The notes below the pieces were generated by a model, which was not told where the DNA came from, searched no databases, and saw only the letters and a program-made list of their open reading frames with translations. This document shows, piece after piece, positions 52,389-61,241 of a stretch of 64,000 nucleotides of DNA (the first letter of the stretch is position 1; each line of letters begins with the position of its first letter). The stretch covers positions 1 to 64,000 of the forward strand of contig JAFEBA010000005.1 in NCBI GenBank assembly GCA_018266105.1, given 5' to 3'. Origin of the DNA: a bacterium. Lineage in GTDB: Bacteria > Vulcanimicrobiota > Xenobia > Xenobiales > JADMJV01. A program made the position numbers and the translations under genes.

Positions 52389-54263
52389 ATGCAAACCGAA
52401 GAAATCGCTCAAGTTATCAACCGAGTAGACCGGCCCAGCAAGGTGCTGGTCACGGGCGGCATGCCCTATGCCAACGGACCGCTGCATGTCGGCCACCTGG
52501 CCGGCGCCCTGGTTCCCCCCGACATATATTCGCGTTTTATGCGAATGCTGGTGGGTCCCGAGAATGTTCTCTTTGTCTGTGGCACGGACGATCATGGCTC
52601 GACCAGTGAGGTTGCGGCCAAGAAGGCCGGACGCCCGGTGCGAGAGTTTATTGACGAGATTCACGATCGCCAGCACGAGACATTGAAGCGCTATTCGATC
52701 GGGGTGGATGTCTACTCCGGCACCTCCAGTCCCGACAACTTTGAAGATCATAAGCACATTTGTCAGGAAGCGTTACGCAAGCTTTATGCCAACGGGATGC
52801 TGGAGAAGCGTACCAGCCAGCAGTGGTTCGATCCCGGCATGAACATCTTCCTGGCCGACCGCTACGTGGTCGGCACCTGCCCGCGCTGCGGACACGACCG
52901 AGCCTACAGCGAAGAATGTGATTCCTGTGGGGCCAACTATCTGGCCGTGGAGCTGCTCAATCCCATCTCGACCGTCAGCGGGGACACTCCCGTGTTGCGC
53001 GACACCGACCACTGGTGGCTGGATATGTGGAAGGTGCTGACTCCGCTCAAGGCCTGGATTGCGACCAAAGAGAAAACCTGGCGTAAGCTGGTCTTCACCG
53101 AGGCCATGAGTCAGGTCGCTCCCTGTCTGGTCTTTCCCAACACTCACGAGAGTGAGTACAAGGAACAGAAGGCTGGTCTGCCACCGCATAAGAGCCGTTA
53201 TGCCACCGGCAAGCGCGTGGTGGTCCAGTTTGATTCGGTGGAGGATCTCGAGAAGGGCAAGAAGCTCCTGAGTTTTCCGACCGAAGTGATGGACGGTTGG
53301 GCCCACAGGCCCATCACGCGAGACATCGCCTGGGGGATCCCCGTGCCTCCCGAAATCGACCCGGCTATGGCGGGCAAAACCTTTTACGTCTGGCCGGAGT
53401 CTCTGGTGGCTCCACTGGCCTTTACCCGGCGGGCCCTGCAGGCGCGCGGACGAGGTCAGGACGAGTATGCACTGTATTGGAAAGATCCTAAGGCTCGCGT
53501 CGCTCAGTTCATCGGTTCGGACAATGTTTTCTTCTATGTGGTGATGCAAGGCGCGATGTGGCTGGGCATGCAGGATGGATTGCAGATGACGGATGTCTTT
53601 GCCAATTGCCATCTGCTCATCAACGGCGAGAAAATGAGCAAGTCCACCGGAAATTACTTCACTGCCGACGAGCTCCTGGATGAACACGGTTTTTCAGCCG
53701 ATCAATTGCGTTACTACCTATCCCAGCTGAGCCTGGCCAAGAAGCAATCCAACTTCGAGCTGGAAGGCCTGCGTGAGAAGTGCGGCTTTCTGGCCGGCCC
53801 GATGAATGCTTCCTTTGAGAAGCCGATCTCGGCCTGCCTATCCAAATTCGAGGGGGTTGTGCCAGAAGGTCAGTTGATGGGGAAAACTGCCGAAGAGACC
53901 AGAAAAATTATCGAGACCTATCTGCGCATGATGGGCCGGGCTGACTACGCCGACCTGCTGGGCCTGGTTGAAAACTACGCTCGCCTGATCAACAAACTCT
54001 TCACCAATCACAAGCCTCACGATGATCGCTTCCCAGAAGCGGAGCGACGAGACGCGCTCTATTCCAGCTTCTATATCTTAAAGACGCTTATGATCATGCT
54101 CTATCCGTTTGCTCCCGAGACGATGGACCGGGTGCGCCAGGCTTTACGACTGCCGCCCACGGTCTTCTCGGTGGCGGAATTGGGCACACCCATTCCGCCA
54201 GGCCATAAGGTCGGGCAGTTGCTGGAGTTTTTCCCCTCCACTCGGGAAGAGCAGGCTTCCTGA
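52389..54263 (+). CDS. metG: Methionyl-tRNA synthetase
   Basis: Charges tRNA-Met. Class I signatures are HVGHL (HIGH) and KMSKST (KMSKS). The zinc-knuckle CPRCG...CDSCG is present. The 624-residue length fits the form without a C-terminal tRNA-binding domain. The start ATG 52389 is preceded by a stable hairpin rather than a normal ribosome site, which may restrain translation. The gene stands alone, converging on the metallopeptidase gene at 54266. Confidence 0.96.
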   Translation: MQTEEIAQVINRVDRPSKVLVTGGMPYANGPLHVGHLAGALVPPDIYSRFMRMLVGPENVLFVCGTDDHGSTSEVAAKKAGRPVREFIDEIHDRQHETLKRYSIGVDVYSGTSSPDNFEDHKHICQEALRKLYANGMLEKRTSQQWFDPGMNIFLADRYVVGTCPRCGHDRAYSEECDSCGANYLAVELLNPISTVSGDTPVLRDTDHWWLDMWKVLTPLKAWIATKEKTWRKLVFTEAMSQVAPCLVFPNTHESEYKEQKAGLPPHKSRYATGKRVVVQFDSVEDLEKGKKLLSFPTEVMDGWAHRPITRDIAWGIPVPPEIDPAMAGKTFYVWPESLVAPLAFTRRALQARGRGQDEYALYWKDPKARVAQFIGSDNVFFYVVMQGAMWLGMQDGLQMTDVFANCHLLINGEKMSKSTGNYFTADELLDEHGFSADQLRYYLSQLSLAKKQSNFELEGLREKCGFLAGPMNASFEKPISACLSKFEGVVPEGQLMGKTAEETRKIIETYLRMMGRADYADLLGLVENYARLINKLFTNHKPHDDRFPEAERRDALYSSFYILKTLMIMLYPFAPETMDRVRQALRLPPTVFSVAELGTPIPPGHKVGQLLEFFPSTREEQAS

Positions 54264-54265
54264 AT

Positions 54266-54919
54266 CTACCAGTCCTCCCCTGAGAGCTCGAAGAGGGCCG
54301 TCAGAAATGCGTGCATTCCCGGGTCATTGCGCTCCAGCCAGAGTGCCTGGGAAGGATAGCTCAGGAAGGCCTCGATGCATACGGCCAGATATTCCTGGGG
54401 GTGGCTGGCGGCATAATCACTCAGGAAGCCCTGGCGAGTGGGGGCGAAGCCGTGCCAGAAATTGGTGGAAATCGAAGCCTTGTGGGCACTGAGCATACGG
54501 TCGAGCACATGTCCGAGTTCGTGATGCAAGATGGCTGCACGCCAGCTGGTTTGAGGAACGGCAATTTCGTGAGTTTTGGGCTGGTAAAGGCCGCCTTTCC
54601 CGTGACTTCGGCTGCGGCGGTTCCAGGTTCCGAATCGGTTTTCAAAGTCGAGTTGACTGTAACGGCGGAAAATCAGGCCTGAGTTACTGAAGTGAAAAAC
54701 CAGGCGCCAGCCCCAGTCCTGGAGATGGGTCTGCAGACTCAGGGCTACCCAGGCGTCCCCGCCCGCCATCCTGTCGGCCCACCGTCTGAATTGCCCGTCC
54801 GAGCAAGCCGCCGGAAGACGTCGGCCGAGCCGGCCTTCGGGATGGAACAATTGGTGCAGGGCCGATTCAGGCCCGAGGCTAGAGTACCCCACCCCCGTTA
54901 TTCGGCTGAACCACCGCAA
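54266..54919 (-). CDS. Lethal-factor-like zinc metallopeptidase
   Basis: A 217-residue protein with the zincin motif HHELGHVLD (His133, Glu134, His137) and a downstream segment PQEYLAVCIEAFLSYP that supplies the likely third ligand (Glu near 181). This arrangement is seen in anthrax lethal factor-type (ATLF, M34-like) domains and relatives. There is no signal peptide, and the N-terminal 110 residues are unassigned. Substrates are unknown. TTG 54919 overlaps the GNAT gene by 22 bases; GTG 54892, just after the GNAT stop, may be the real start. It is co-transcribed with the GNAT. Confidence 0.7.
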   Translation of the reverse strand: MRWFSRITGVGYSSLGPESALHQLFHPEGRLGRRLPAACSDGQFRRWADRMAGGDAWVALSLQTHLQDWGWRLVFHFSNSGLIFRRYSQLDFENRFGTWNRRSRSHGKGGLYQPKTHEIAVPQTSWRAAILHHELGHVLDRMLSAHKASISTNFWHGFAPTRQGFLSDYAASHPQEYLAVCIEAFLSYPSQALWLERNDPGMHAFLTALFELSGEDW

Positions 54920-55386
54920 GTCTGGCGAAATTCCCGCCAGCTTGGCCCGGCCTTGCGCAAGAGCACCTCGTCGTGGCCGGGGATGAGCAGGTTTTCCAAA
55001 CGGCCGACCTGCTTGTAACCCAGACGCTCATAGAGCGCTCGCGCCCTGGGATTAAAGCTGGATACACAGAGAAATACGTTGGGGCTTTGCGCCAGGATGT
55101 TCGCCTCGGCGTGGGCGATCAAGGCCTGACCCAGACCCCTGCCCTGATGTGCCGGAGAGACCGCGATGGTCCGGATGTAGCCGTTCAGCAGGCCGCTGGT
55201 GGTCCAAAGGATAAAGCCAGTGGGACCGTCAGAATCGCGCGCGACGGCGAGAAACGACTCTTGAATGGCCTGCAGGCAATCCGCGGACTGTCGACCTAAC
55301 GTCTGCCACGGCTCCATGCTCAGCATCAGTCTGGCCGCCCATTCCTGATCCTGCAAAAGTCGACTGTCGCTGATGAGGGTTTGCAT
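54898..55386 (-). CDS. GNAT family N-acetyltransferase
   Basis: A 162-residue acetyltransferase with the acetyl-CoA motif HQGRGLGQALI and the ALYERLGYKQVGR segment of motif B. The acceptor is unknown. It sits directly upstream of the metallopeptidase gene with overlapping ends, so both may be expressed together, for example with the enzyme modifying or protecting a partner (inference). Confidence 0.9.
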   Translation of the reverse strand: MQTLISDSRLLQDQEWAARLMLSMEPWQTLGRQSADCLQAIQESFLAVARDSDGPTGFILWTTSGLLNGYIRTIAVSPAHQGRGLGQALIAHAEANILAQSPNVFLCVSSFNPRARALYERLGYKQVGRLENLLIPGHDEVLLRKAGPSWREFRQTCGGSAE

Positions 55387-55492
55387 CTTGGCGATTGATT
55401 CACGAACGCCCCCCTGGCGCCCCTTTTGCGTCCAGAATCTCGAGCTTCAAACTGGCAGGATGATCTCCAGTTAGAGAACGGAGGATTTGGTT

Positions 55493-55753
55493 GTGTTGAT
55501 TGTAGGGATTGTGCTTTCACTGGTGGGATTCGTGATCGGTCTGGCAGGGAGCATTCAGCTTTTGGTGGCGATCTTTCGCAAGAGTGGGGCCCTGTGGGGT
55601 CTGGGCAGCCTGTTCATCCCGCTGGTTTCACTGTTCTGGCTGTTCAGTAACTGGAAAGACGGCAGAAGTCCGTTTCTGCGCAGTGCGCTGGGCGGCCTGA
55701 TTTACGGCACGGGCGCGGCCATCAGCGCATTCGCCACACAATCGGCTTCGTGA
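55493..55753 (+). CDS. Small membrane protein of two to three helices
   Basis: An 86-residue hydrophobic protein: helices near residues 1-22 and 30-50, a charged loop (KDGRSPFLRSA), then a third hydrophobic segment with GGLIYGTGAAIS. No family is assigned. GTG 55493 is chosen because GGAGG lies eight bases upstream; TTG 55487 is too close to that site. Confidence 0.65.
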   Translation: MLIVGIVLSLVGFVIGLAGSIQLLVAIFRKSGALWGLGSLFIPLVSLFWLFSNWKDGRSPFLRSALGGLIYGTGAAISAFATQSAS

Positions 55754-55763
55754 CCGTGAGGGG

Positions 55764-55791
55764 GGGGCCGGCTTCGGGGGTCGCCGGCCCC
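55764..55791. other. GC-rich hairpin between convergent genes
   Basis: A perfect 9-bp stem GGGGCCGGC (55764-55772) with GCCGGCCCC (55783-55791). No T-run is adjacent, so it is not a standard Rho-independent terminator, but it separates two convergent genes and may block read-through. Confidence 0.45.
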
Positions 55792-55820
55792 AGGCCCCCC
55801 TTCGCCCGACACCTCGCAGG

Positions 55821-57233
55821 CTAGGCACGCAATGCCTGAGCGAAGGCCTTGTAGTCGCGCTCGTTGGGCAGGCAGAAAGTGATGGAGCCTCGGTAATTGG
55901 AGCGGCGGACGGCGTCCACCAGGATGCGCGACACAAGAGTCGGATCCAGGCCTCCACCGCCGCTACCCATCGAGGCGATGGCGACGGGGCCGTAGCAGCT
56001 CCGCAGTGCCTCCTGCAGACCATCACCCAGTTTGGACGGCTGAGAGCAACCGCGTGGGGTTTCCAGAGCGACCACGTGCAAGACCCCCTGCACTCCCAGG
56101 TCGTGCAGGCCGTAGGCCTGGGTGCGAATGACCTCACCCAGCTGCCGAGCCTGCTCAGATAGGCGTGCCATCAATTCATATTCCAGCTCAGGGCCGGCCA
56201 GAGCCAGCAGGGCTGCGCCGGGACCGGACCTGAGACGACCATCTTGGGAAACACCGTGAATCAACCAGCGGGCTCCACTCTCCTCCAGGCGATGGCGGCT
56301 GAGCTGGATGCGCTCGGTCTGGTTGGATTCGAGCACAAAGCGAATGGGCTGGCCCGGAATCAGGCGCAGGTTGCCCAATGGGGTTGGGAAGCACGCGTCT
56401 GAGGAATGCCGTTCGATGTATTGCATGAGCAAGCAATCGTAGGGTCGTTCCAGGCGTAGCTTGCCCACCGGTTTGGCCGTGACCAGCGTGCCCCGCTGGT
56501 CGCGGCGCCATTCCAGTTCGGTGACTCCGGCTTTGAGCAGAGGTAAAAAAAACTCCTCAGTGACCTGGCCTGCTGCCAGCCAGTCCGGGGTCTCGGGCGG
56601 CCAGATTCGGAGCAGCACGTCCTCTTTCAGTTCGTCCGGGGTGCGCCCGAGGCAGATGGCGATGCCGCTCAGCCAGCGTGCGACCAGTCGGCTGGACTCG
56701 TCCCAGGCGTCCTCGACCAGAATGTCGTGCAGGGCATCGGCTCTGGGAATATGTTGGTTAAGCCAGTCTCGCCCTTGAGGCTGGCTGGCCAGCAGCGTCA
56801 TCAGACAAACTCGAGTTTTCGCGCTCAGCAAGCGGGCACCGGCCGGGCCGTCGCTGACGTGGATCTCAGCCGTGATCGGTTTTTCTGGAACTTGAGGCGG
56901 ACAGCCGCTGAGCAGGCGCTGGCGGGCCTTCTCAGGGAAGTTCGGGTCGAGCAGGGACAGGGTGACGGCCATCTGCGGCGCCACCCAGCTGCCTCGGTCC
57001 AGAGCTGCCCAGAGCTTCTCAAGCAAGGCCTCCGAGCACTGGCCGAAAAGAGCCACGCAAGCGACCAGAGCCGGCCGCCAGCCGTCATTCAGCAGGCTGC
57101 TGAACTCGCTCTCCAGGTTCTGGCAGTTGCGTGCAATCTCGCCGATTCGCTCTACAACGCCGGCGCAATTGGGGCTGATATGGAGTAAACTCAGGTAGTC
57201 GCCGCTCTCAAAGATCGGGTCGAACGCGCTCAC
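55821..57233 (-). CDS. Macro-domain protein with long helical N-terminal region
   Basis: A 470-residue protein. The C-terminal part (about 330-465) matches a macro domain, which binds or hydrolyses ADP-ribose: GPGAALLALAGPEL near its start and the loop SMGSGGGGLD near the expected phosphate-binding site. The N-terminal 300 residues are mostly helical, possibly HEAT-like, and unassigned. It overlaps by four bases with the isochorismatase-like gene upstream, suggesting coupled functions in ADP-ribose/NAD chemistry (inference). Family assignment of the macro domain is moderate because the overall context is novel. Confidence 0.7.
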   Translation of the reverse strand: MSAFDPIFESGDYLSLLHISPNCAGVVERIGEIARNCQNLESEFSSLLNDGWRPALVACVALFGQCSEALLEKLWAALDRGSWVAPQMAVTLSLLDPNFPEKARQRLLSGCPPQVPEKPITAEIHVSDGPAGARLLSAKTRVCLMTLLASQPQGRDWLNQHIPRADALHDILVEDAWDESSRLVARWLSGIAICLGRTPDELKEDVLLRIWPPETPDWLAAGQVTEEFFLPLLKAGVTELEWRRDQRGTLVTAKPVGKLRLERPYDCLLMQYIERHSSDACFPTPLGNLRLIPGQPIRFVLESNQTERIQLSRHRLEESGARWLIHGVSQDGRLRSGPGAALLALAGPELEYELMARLSEQARQLGEVIRTQAYGLHDLGVQGVLHVVALETPRGCSQPSKLGDGLQEALRSCYGPVAIASMGSGGGGLDPTLVSRILVDAVRRSNYRGSITFCLPNERDYKAFAQALRA

Positions 57234-57871
57234 AGCAGTTCTAAGAACTCTCGGCTATCCCAAACATGGCCGCCGCAGACGCTGCGCGAGGAAAAGAGCG
57301 AGGCTCGATGGCTGACGTCGTGGTAATCTGCCTGGCAGTCTTCCAGGTGAATGGTGCCAAAGCCCCGATCAGAAGCGTCGCGAGCGGTGGTTTCCACACA
57401 CTGACTGGTGGCCAGTCCGGTCATGACCAGCCGCTCGATTTTGAGTTGGCGCAGTAAGCTCTCAATGGAGCTGGAAGTGAAGCCGCTGTAGGTGGTCTTG
57501 TCCAGCACATGGTCGCCGGGTTGGGGGGCCACCTCATCCAGCACATCCGCCAGCGGCTGGGAGCGAAGCGGATAGAGGTCGGCAAAACCTAGTTCCAAGG
57601 CCTCGCGGTAGCACTTCAAGAAATGCCTGTGCAGATCGCTGCGATCTTCGAGTTGGCCGCACAGACGAAGGTAAATGATAGGACGGCCGAGCTCACGGGT
57701 GCGCTTGACCACCCGGGTCAGGCGCGGAACCAGCAGTTCGTGGACCCGCTGTCCAATATAGAGGGAGGCGCCGGGGTGAATCGTCTCAAAGTAACGAACG
57801 AAACTGGCCTGCGGATCCACATAGTATCGTTGCAGGTCCACCACCACCAGCGCCCATTCTCCCAGGTGCAC
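57230..57871 (-). CDS. Isochorismatase-like cysteine hydrolase
   Basis: A 213-residue hydrolase with the Asp-Lys-Cys triad of the isochorismatase/nicotinamidase superfamily: Asp12 (VVDLQ), Lys125 (LDKTTYSGF) and Cys158 (TGLATSQCVETTARDASDRGF). It could be a nicotinamidase, an amidase or another isochorismatase-like enzyme. Its four-base overlap with the macro-domain gene makes an NAD-derived substrate attractive, but this is inference. It begins two bases after the stop of the secreted repeat protein. Confidence 0.85.
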   Translation of the reverse strand: MHLGEWALVVVDLQRYYVDPQASFVRYFETIHPGASLYIGQRVHELLVPRLTRVVKRTRELGRPIIYLRLCGQLEDRSDLHRHFLKCYREALELGFADLYPLRSQPLADVLDEVAPQPGDHVLDKTTYSGFTSSSIESLLRQLKIERLVMTGLATSQCVETTARDASDRGFGTIHLEDCQADYHDVSHRASLFSSRSVCGGHVWDSREFLELL

Positions 57872-57873
57872 GA

Positions 57874-58821
57874 CTAGCGGGTCCGAGTGCCTTTGGGTAG
57901 TTCGTAAATGAGAATTTCGTTGAGCTGGTCGTCCTTCAAGATGAAGTTGGCCCCGGGAATTCGCCAGCTGGCGCTGCCAACACCCTCGGAAAGACCAGGG
58001 TGTCCGTCCGGGTAAAGATCTTTGACGGTGTCCACCGAGTCACCCAGTTTGACTTTACGGTCGGTTTGAGCGCGGATGCCTCGCACCCGAACGCTGACGA
58101 TGGCGCGGGAGTTGGTGCCATTGTTGAGCACGACTTCGATCAGACGGTCGGGTCGCTGGCCCGCCACGGACCAGCGCAGCAAGCCTGAGTTGGGAGCGCG
58201 AGTGGGCTTGGTGTCTACGCTGGGGGGTCCCAGCAGTTCCAGAGCTTCTGGCGGAACTGCCTTGCCCACTTCGAAAGGGCCAACCTTAACTCCCGGGACG
58301 ACCGTCAGCCGGGTAAAGCGCCAGCGTTGGGCCTGTTTGGATTCCACCAGGAACTCTTCCACTTTCCCGGCTTTGGTGCGGATGGTGAGTCCGGGTACGC
58401 AAAATTCTGGATTGCGGCTGAACGGGTTAATGTCTTGCTGCGCGTCCGGGTATTTCTTGAGAATCTGGTTGGCCGGTCCATCCAGGTAGACGCCTTCTTT
58501 GGTGGAGGCACGGATGCCCTTCACCTGGACCGAGTGGACGTTCTCGGGCTTGACACCGTCGTTCAAGCGCACCAAAAAGCCCTTGCGCAGATCGCGCGAG
58601 TCACCCGCGCCAAAAATGATCGTGCCACTGCCCGGTTCCTCAGTTGCCTCTTCCTGTTGCGAGGCCTTGCCCATATACTTCAGGGTGGCCTTGCCCAGGG
58701 GCTGGCCCACAAAGATCGGCCCCACGCTGCTGCCCGCTTTGACTTCCACCTTGGATTTTCGCCACAACTGGGCTTCAGCCGGGCCCGCCAGAACCAGAGC
58801 CAAAAACAGCAGATACTTCAT
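57874..58821 (-). CDS. Secreted protein with two copies of a novel module
   Basis: A 315-residue protein with a signal peptide (cleavage near PAEA|QLW). The mature chain is an internal duplication: VKAGSSVGPIFVG and VVPGVKVGPFEVG, each followed about 60-80 residues later by VKGIRASTK or VRGIRAQTD and a KYPD/LYPDG segment. The two modules (about 26-165 and 166-315) are beta-rich and belong to no family I recognise. It is the first gene of the macro/isochorismatase operon. Confidence 0.75.
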   Translation of the reverse strand: MKYLLFLALVLAGPAEAQLWRKSKVEVKAGSSVGPIFVGQPLGKATLKYMGKASQQEEATEEPGSGTIIFGAGDSRDLRKGFLVRLNDGVKPENVHSVQVKGIRASTKEGVYLDGPANQILKKYPDAQQDINPFSRNPEFCVPGLTIRTKAGKVEEFLVESKQAQRWRFTRLTVVPGVKVGPFEVGKAVPPEALELLGPPSVDTKPTRAPNSGLLRWSVAGQRPDRLIEVVLNNGTNSRAIVSVRVRGIRAQTDRKVKLGDSVDTVKDLYPDGHPGLSEGVGSASWRIPGANFILKDDQLNEILIYELPKGTRTR

Positions 58822-58875
58822 CGCGCGACTTTCGCAGGGCGTCCCGGCTCACCCTTTCTTGGGTAAAACCTGGTC

Positions 58876-59301
58876 ATGAAGTGCGCCCGACCGGCCGTGT
58901 CCCTCGCTGGCCTCTCCCTGCTGGTCTTGCTCTGGTCTTTTGGTTGGCTGCCAGCCTGCCTCCGCTGCCGCCAGCAAGCCACCGGGATGATTCTCAGCGA
59001 GCGACGGCTTCTGGTCGGAAAGGTGCTGACCTACGGATATTCCACAGGGGAAACGCTCGCGGGCGGAAGCTTTGTCGATCTAGATGGATCCTTTCGAGTT
59101 GGCGACCGACTGATGGTCCATTTCAATCCTGGCTGCCAGAAGGAGTCGTTCGTTTCCAGATTTCCGTATTCCGCTGGGGTCCCTTTGCTGGCCGTGTTCT
59201 GTCTGCTCGGGTCCCTGAGCTGGTTGCTGGTTGCGCCTGAGGTTGAAGCGGTGGAACCACAAACTGAGATCGGCTTCGAATCGAACCCGCGCTTTCTTTA
59301 A
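58876..59301 (+). CDS. Two-TM DUF3592-like membrane protein
   Basis: A 141-residue protein with an N-terminal membrane segment (about 9-30), an extracytoplasmic domain of about 65 residues with cysteines and a short beta region, and a second membrane segment (about 98-118). The pattern is like the DUF3592 family, but the sequence match is weak. A cysteine-rich short stretch (ACLRC) near residue 28-32 could bind metal or form a disulphide. It converges on the SGNH gene. Confidence 0.55.
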   Translation: MKCARPAVSLAGLSLLVLLWSFGWLPACLRCRQQATGMILSERRLLVGKVLTYGYSTGETLAGGSFVDLDGSFRVGDRLMVHFNPGCQKESFVSRFPYSAGVPLLAVFCLLGSLSWLLVAPEVEAVEPQTEIGFESNPRFL

Positions 59302-60038
59302 AGCACTCGCAGCTGCATACGTTTCTGCGGAACCTTCAGCAGTTTCATAACCTCCGGTAGAAGCCGGCGGGCCCACGATCGACATCCCACCACCCCGGGG
59401 TGAAAGCCGTCTGGACTGAAGGTATCCAGCGTGAGCCGGTCGCGCATTCGATGCACATTCCAAGGAGAATTCAGTCCCAGGGCGGCATGCTCCAGGCAAG
59501 ATACCCGCCAGGCCAGAAAACTGCTGAGGGGGTATGGAAAGCACGGAAACTCCCGTAGATTGGGGAGTCCGACCAGCAGCCAGGGCGCTCCTGGACCGCG
59601 TTGGCTGAGGCGTTGCAGATTTTGAGCATAGCTGGCTGGAGTGCGCAGGTTTAAGGCGTCGTTGACGCCGGCTGAGACCAGATAAAGGTCGGCAGCTGGT
59701 AAGCTGGCCGGCGCCCGACTCACCAGGTCGGCGCTGCTGGCGCCGTTATGAGCCAGATTCTGCCAGTCCACGGCTCGTCCGGTGGTCTCGGCCAGCAGAG
59801 CCACCAGTTGGTAAGGAAGGGTATCCTCCGCCTGGCTGTGCCCGATTCCGGCCATGATGCTATCGCCCAGAAAGACCAGGCGAATGGGAGGACCGCTACC
59901 GTCCAGCTGACCCTGGGGGTGGAAACACTCATTGAGCTGGGGAACACGTCGCCGCACCTGTCGGCCCTGAACATACAGCCAGGGCCCGGCAGTGGCCAGG
60001 GTCAGTGCCAGTTTTGCTTGATCCCACGCGCTCATCAA
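59298..60038 (-). CDS. SGNH/GDSL-family hydrolase
   Basis: A 246-residue esterase/lipase-type hydrolase with the GDS motif (FLGDSIMAG) containing the catalytic Ser, the block II Gly (HNGAS), the block III Asn (VNDAL) and DGFHP with Asp and His at the end. It has no clear signal peptide; a hydrophobic N-terminus (about 8-22) may anchor it. The substrate is unknown. Start 60038 is ATG followed by another ATG. Confidence 0.88.
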   Translation of the reverse strand: MMSAWDQAKLALTLATAGPWLYVQGRQVRRRVPQLNECFHPQGQLDGSGPPIRLVFLGDSIMAGIGHSQAEDTLPYQLVALLAETTGRAVDWQNLAHNGASSADLVSRAPASLPAADLYLVSAGVNDALNLRTPASYAQNLQRLSQRGPGAPWLLVGLPNLREFPCFPYPLSSFLAWRVSCLEHAALGLNSPWNVHRMRDRLTLDTFSPDGFHPGVVGCRSWARRLLPEVMKLLKVPQKRMQLRVL

Positions 60039-60183
60039 GTCTCGCCTTTGCCGCCCTCGCCAGGGGCCCTTTCACCAGTCCAGTCGAAACTGTGCTCAGC
60101 CTTGCGAAAAACTTTAACATCTGCAGCAATCCGGCAACCTTCTGCTGGGCCTCAGCCGCGGGAGTTGGGCTTAAGCTGAGGCT

Positions 60184-61188
60184 ATGCAAATCACCGGTTC
60201 CCGAACGACCAGTTTCGCCGCTCCCTACGCCAAAGTCTCCACGCGGATGCGCTGGGAAGGCAAGGATGAGGTTGTGCTCACCCAGCCCGACCAGCTGACC
60301 TTGATCCCCAGGCCGGCAGTGGCTCGCCCGCCCGTTTCGGTAGCGCGTATGACCGTCATGGCGTCGGCCGTGGCTGGTTTGCTGCCGTTTATGGGAGCCA
60401 CGGCCGTTAAGGCTGACCCCATCGCTGATCTGATCAACTTCACCCTTAAAGACAGCCAGCCGGCCAGCCCGAAGGTCAACTACCTGGTCATTCACGACAT
60501 CCAGAGCGTGGATCTGCATAAAGACCCTTTGAAGTTGGGCTATCGCGGTGAGCCCATCGCCCGCTTGCAGAAGGGCCTGAGCTTGCTTTATCCACTTAAA
60601 GTGACCGGCACTTTCGATACCGATACTCAGGCCGTGGTGAAGCAGTTTCAGAAGGAAAACGATCTGCCCCAGAGCGGTGAAGTGGGTCGCTTTACCTATG
60701 GTCAACTTTGGAACAAGCTGTTTTGGGAGAAGAATCTGCCACTGGATCTGAATGGTCCTGAATTTTACAGGAACGCGCCCAAACACGTCAGGCTGGAAGC
60801 CGATCTTGGTCGTCAGCAGGTGCGCCTGATCAATGCCGATACGGGGCAGACCTACAAGGCCTATCCCTTCTCCTCGGGTTCGGAAGAGTTCCCCACTCCC
60901 AAGATGGATTTTAAAATCACTCACGTGGATGAGAAACCAACCTGGAATCCGCCTCCGTCATCCTGGGCTCGGAACGCCAAACCGGTCGGGCCTGGACCTA
61001 AGAATCCACTGGGACCGGTGCGAATGCGCTTGAACGGCTCGGCCGTGCTGTTCCACGGTGTGCCTCGTCACGAATGGTCGGGTATTGGAAAGCAGGCCGA
61101 GTCTCACGGATGCATGCGGATGCTTCCTTTCGACGCCTGGGAGCTGCATAAGCTGGTGCCGGTCGGAACTCAGGGGACGGTGCGTTAG
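60184..61188 (+). CDS. L,D-transpeptidase with tagged leader and peptidoglycan-binding domain
   Basis: A 334-residue YkuD-type L,D-transpeptidase that would cross-link peptidoglycan or attach proteins to it. The catalytic motif is H-G (291-292) ... SHGCMRM with His308 and Cys310. A peptidoglycan-binding module (about 118-175: LGYRGEPIARLQKGL) precedes it. The N-terminus begins MQITGSRTTS, and residues 1-55 are polar with QPDQLTLI (34-41), a shared motif. Only then comes the signal-like stretch (about 57-77: MTVMASAVAGLLPFM). It shares this leader design with the gene at 24768. Confidence 0.9.
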   Translation: MQITGSRTTSFAAPYAKVSTRMRWEGKDEVVLTQPDQLTLIPRPAVARPPVSVARMTVMASAVAGLLPFMGATAVKADPIADLINFTLKDSQPASPKVNYLVIHDIQSVDLHKDPLKLGYRGEPIARLQKGLSLLYPLKVTGTFDTDTQAVVKQFQKENDLPQSGEVGRFTYGQLWNKLFWEKNLPLDLNGPEFYRNAPKHVRLEADLGRQQVRLINADTGQTYKAYPFSSGSEEFPTPKMDFKITHVDEKPTWNPPPSSWARNAKPVGPGPKNPLGPVRMRLNGSAVLFHGVPRHEWSGIGKQAESHGCMRMLPFDAWELHKLVPVGTQGTVR

Positions 61189-61241
61189 TCAAAAGCGGGG
61201 CGCTTCTGAGAAATTTCAGGCCGGGCCCCTAAGCTCTGGCT

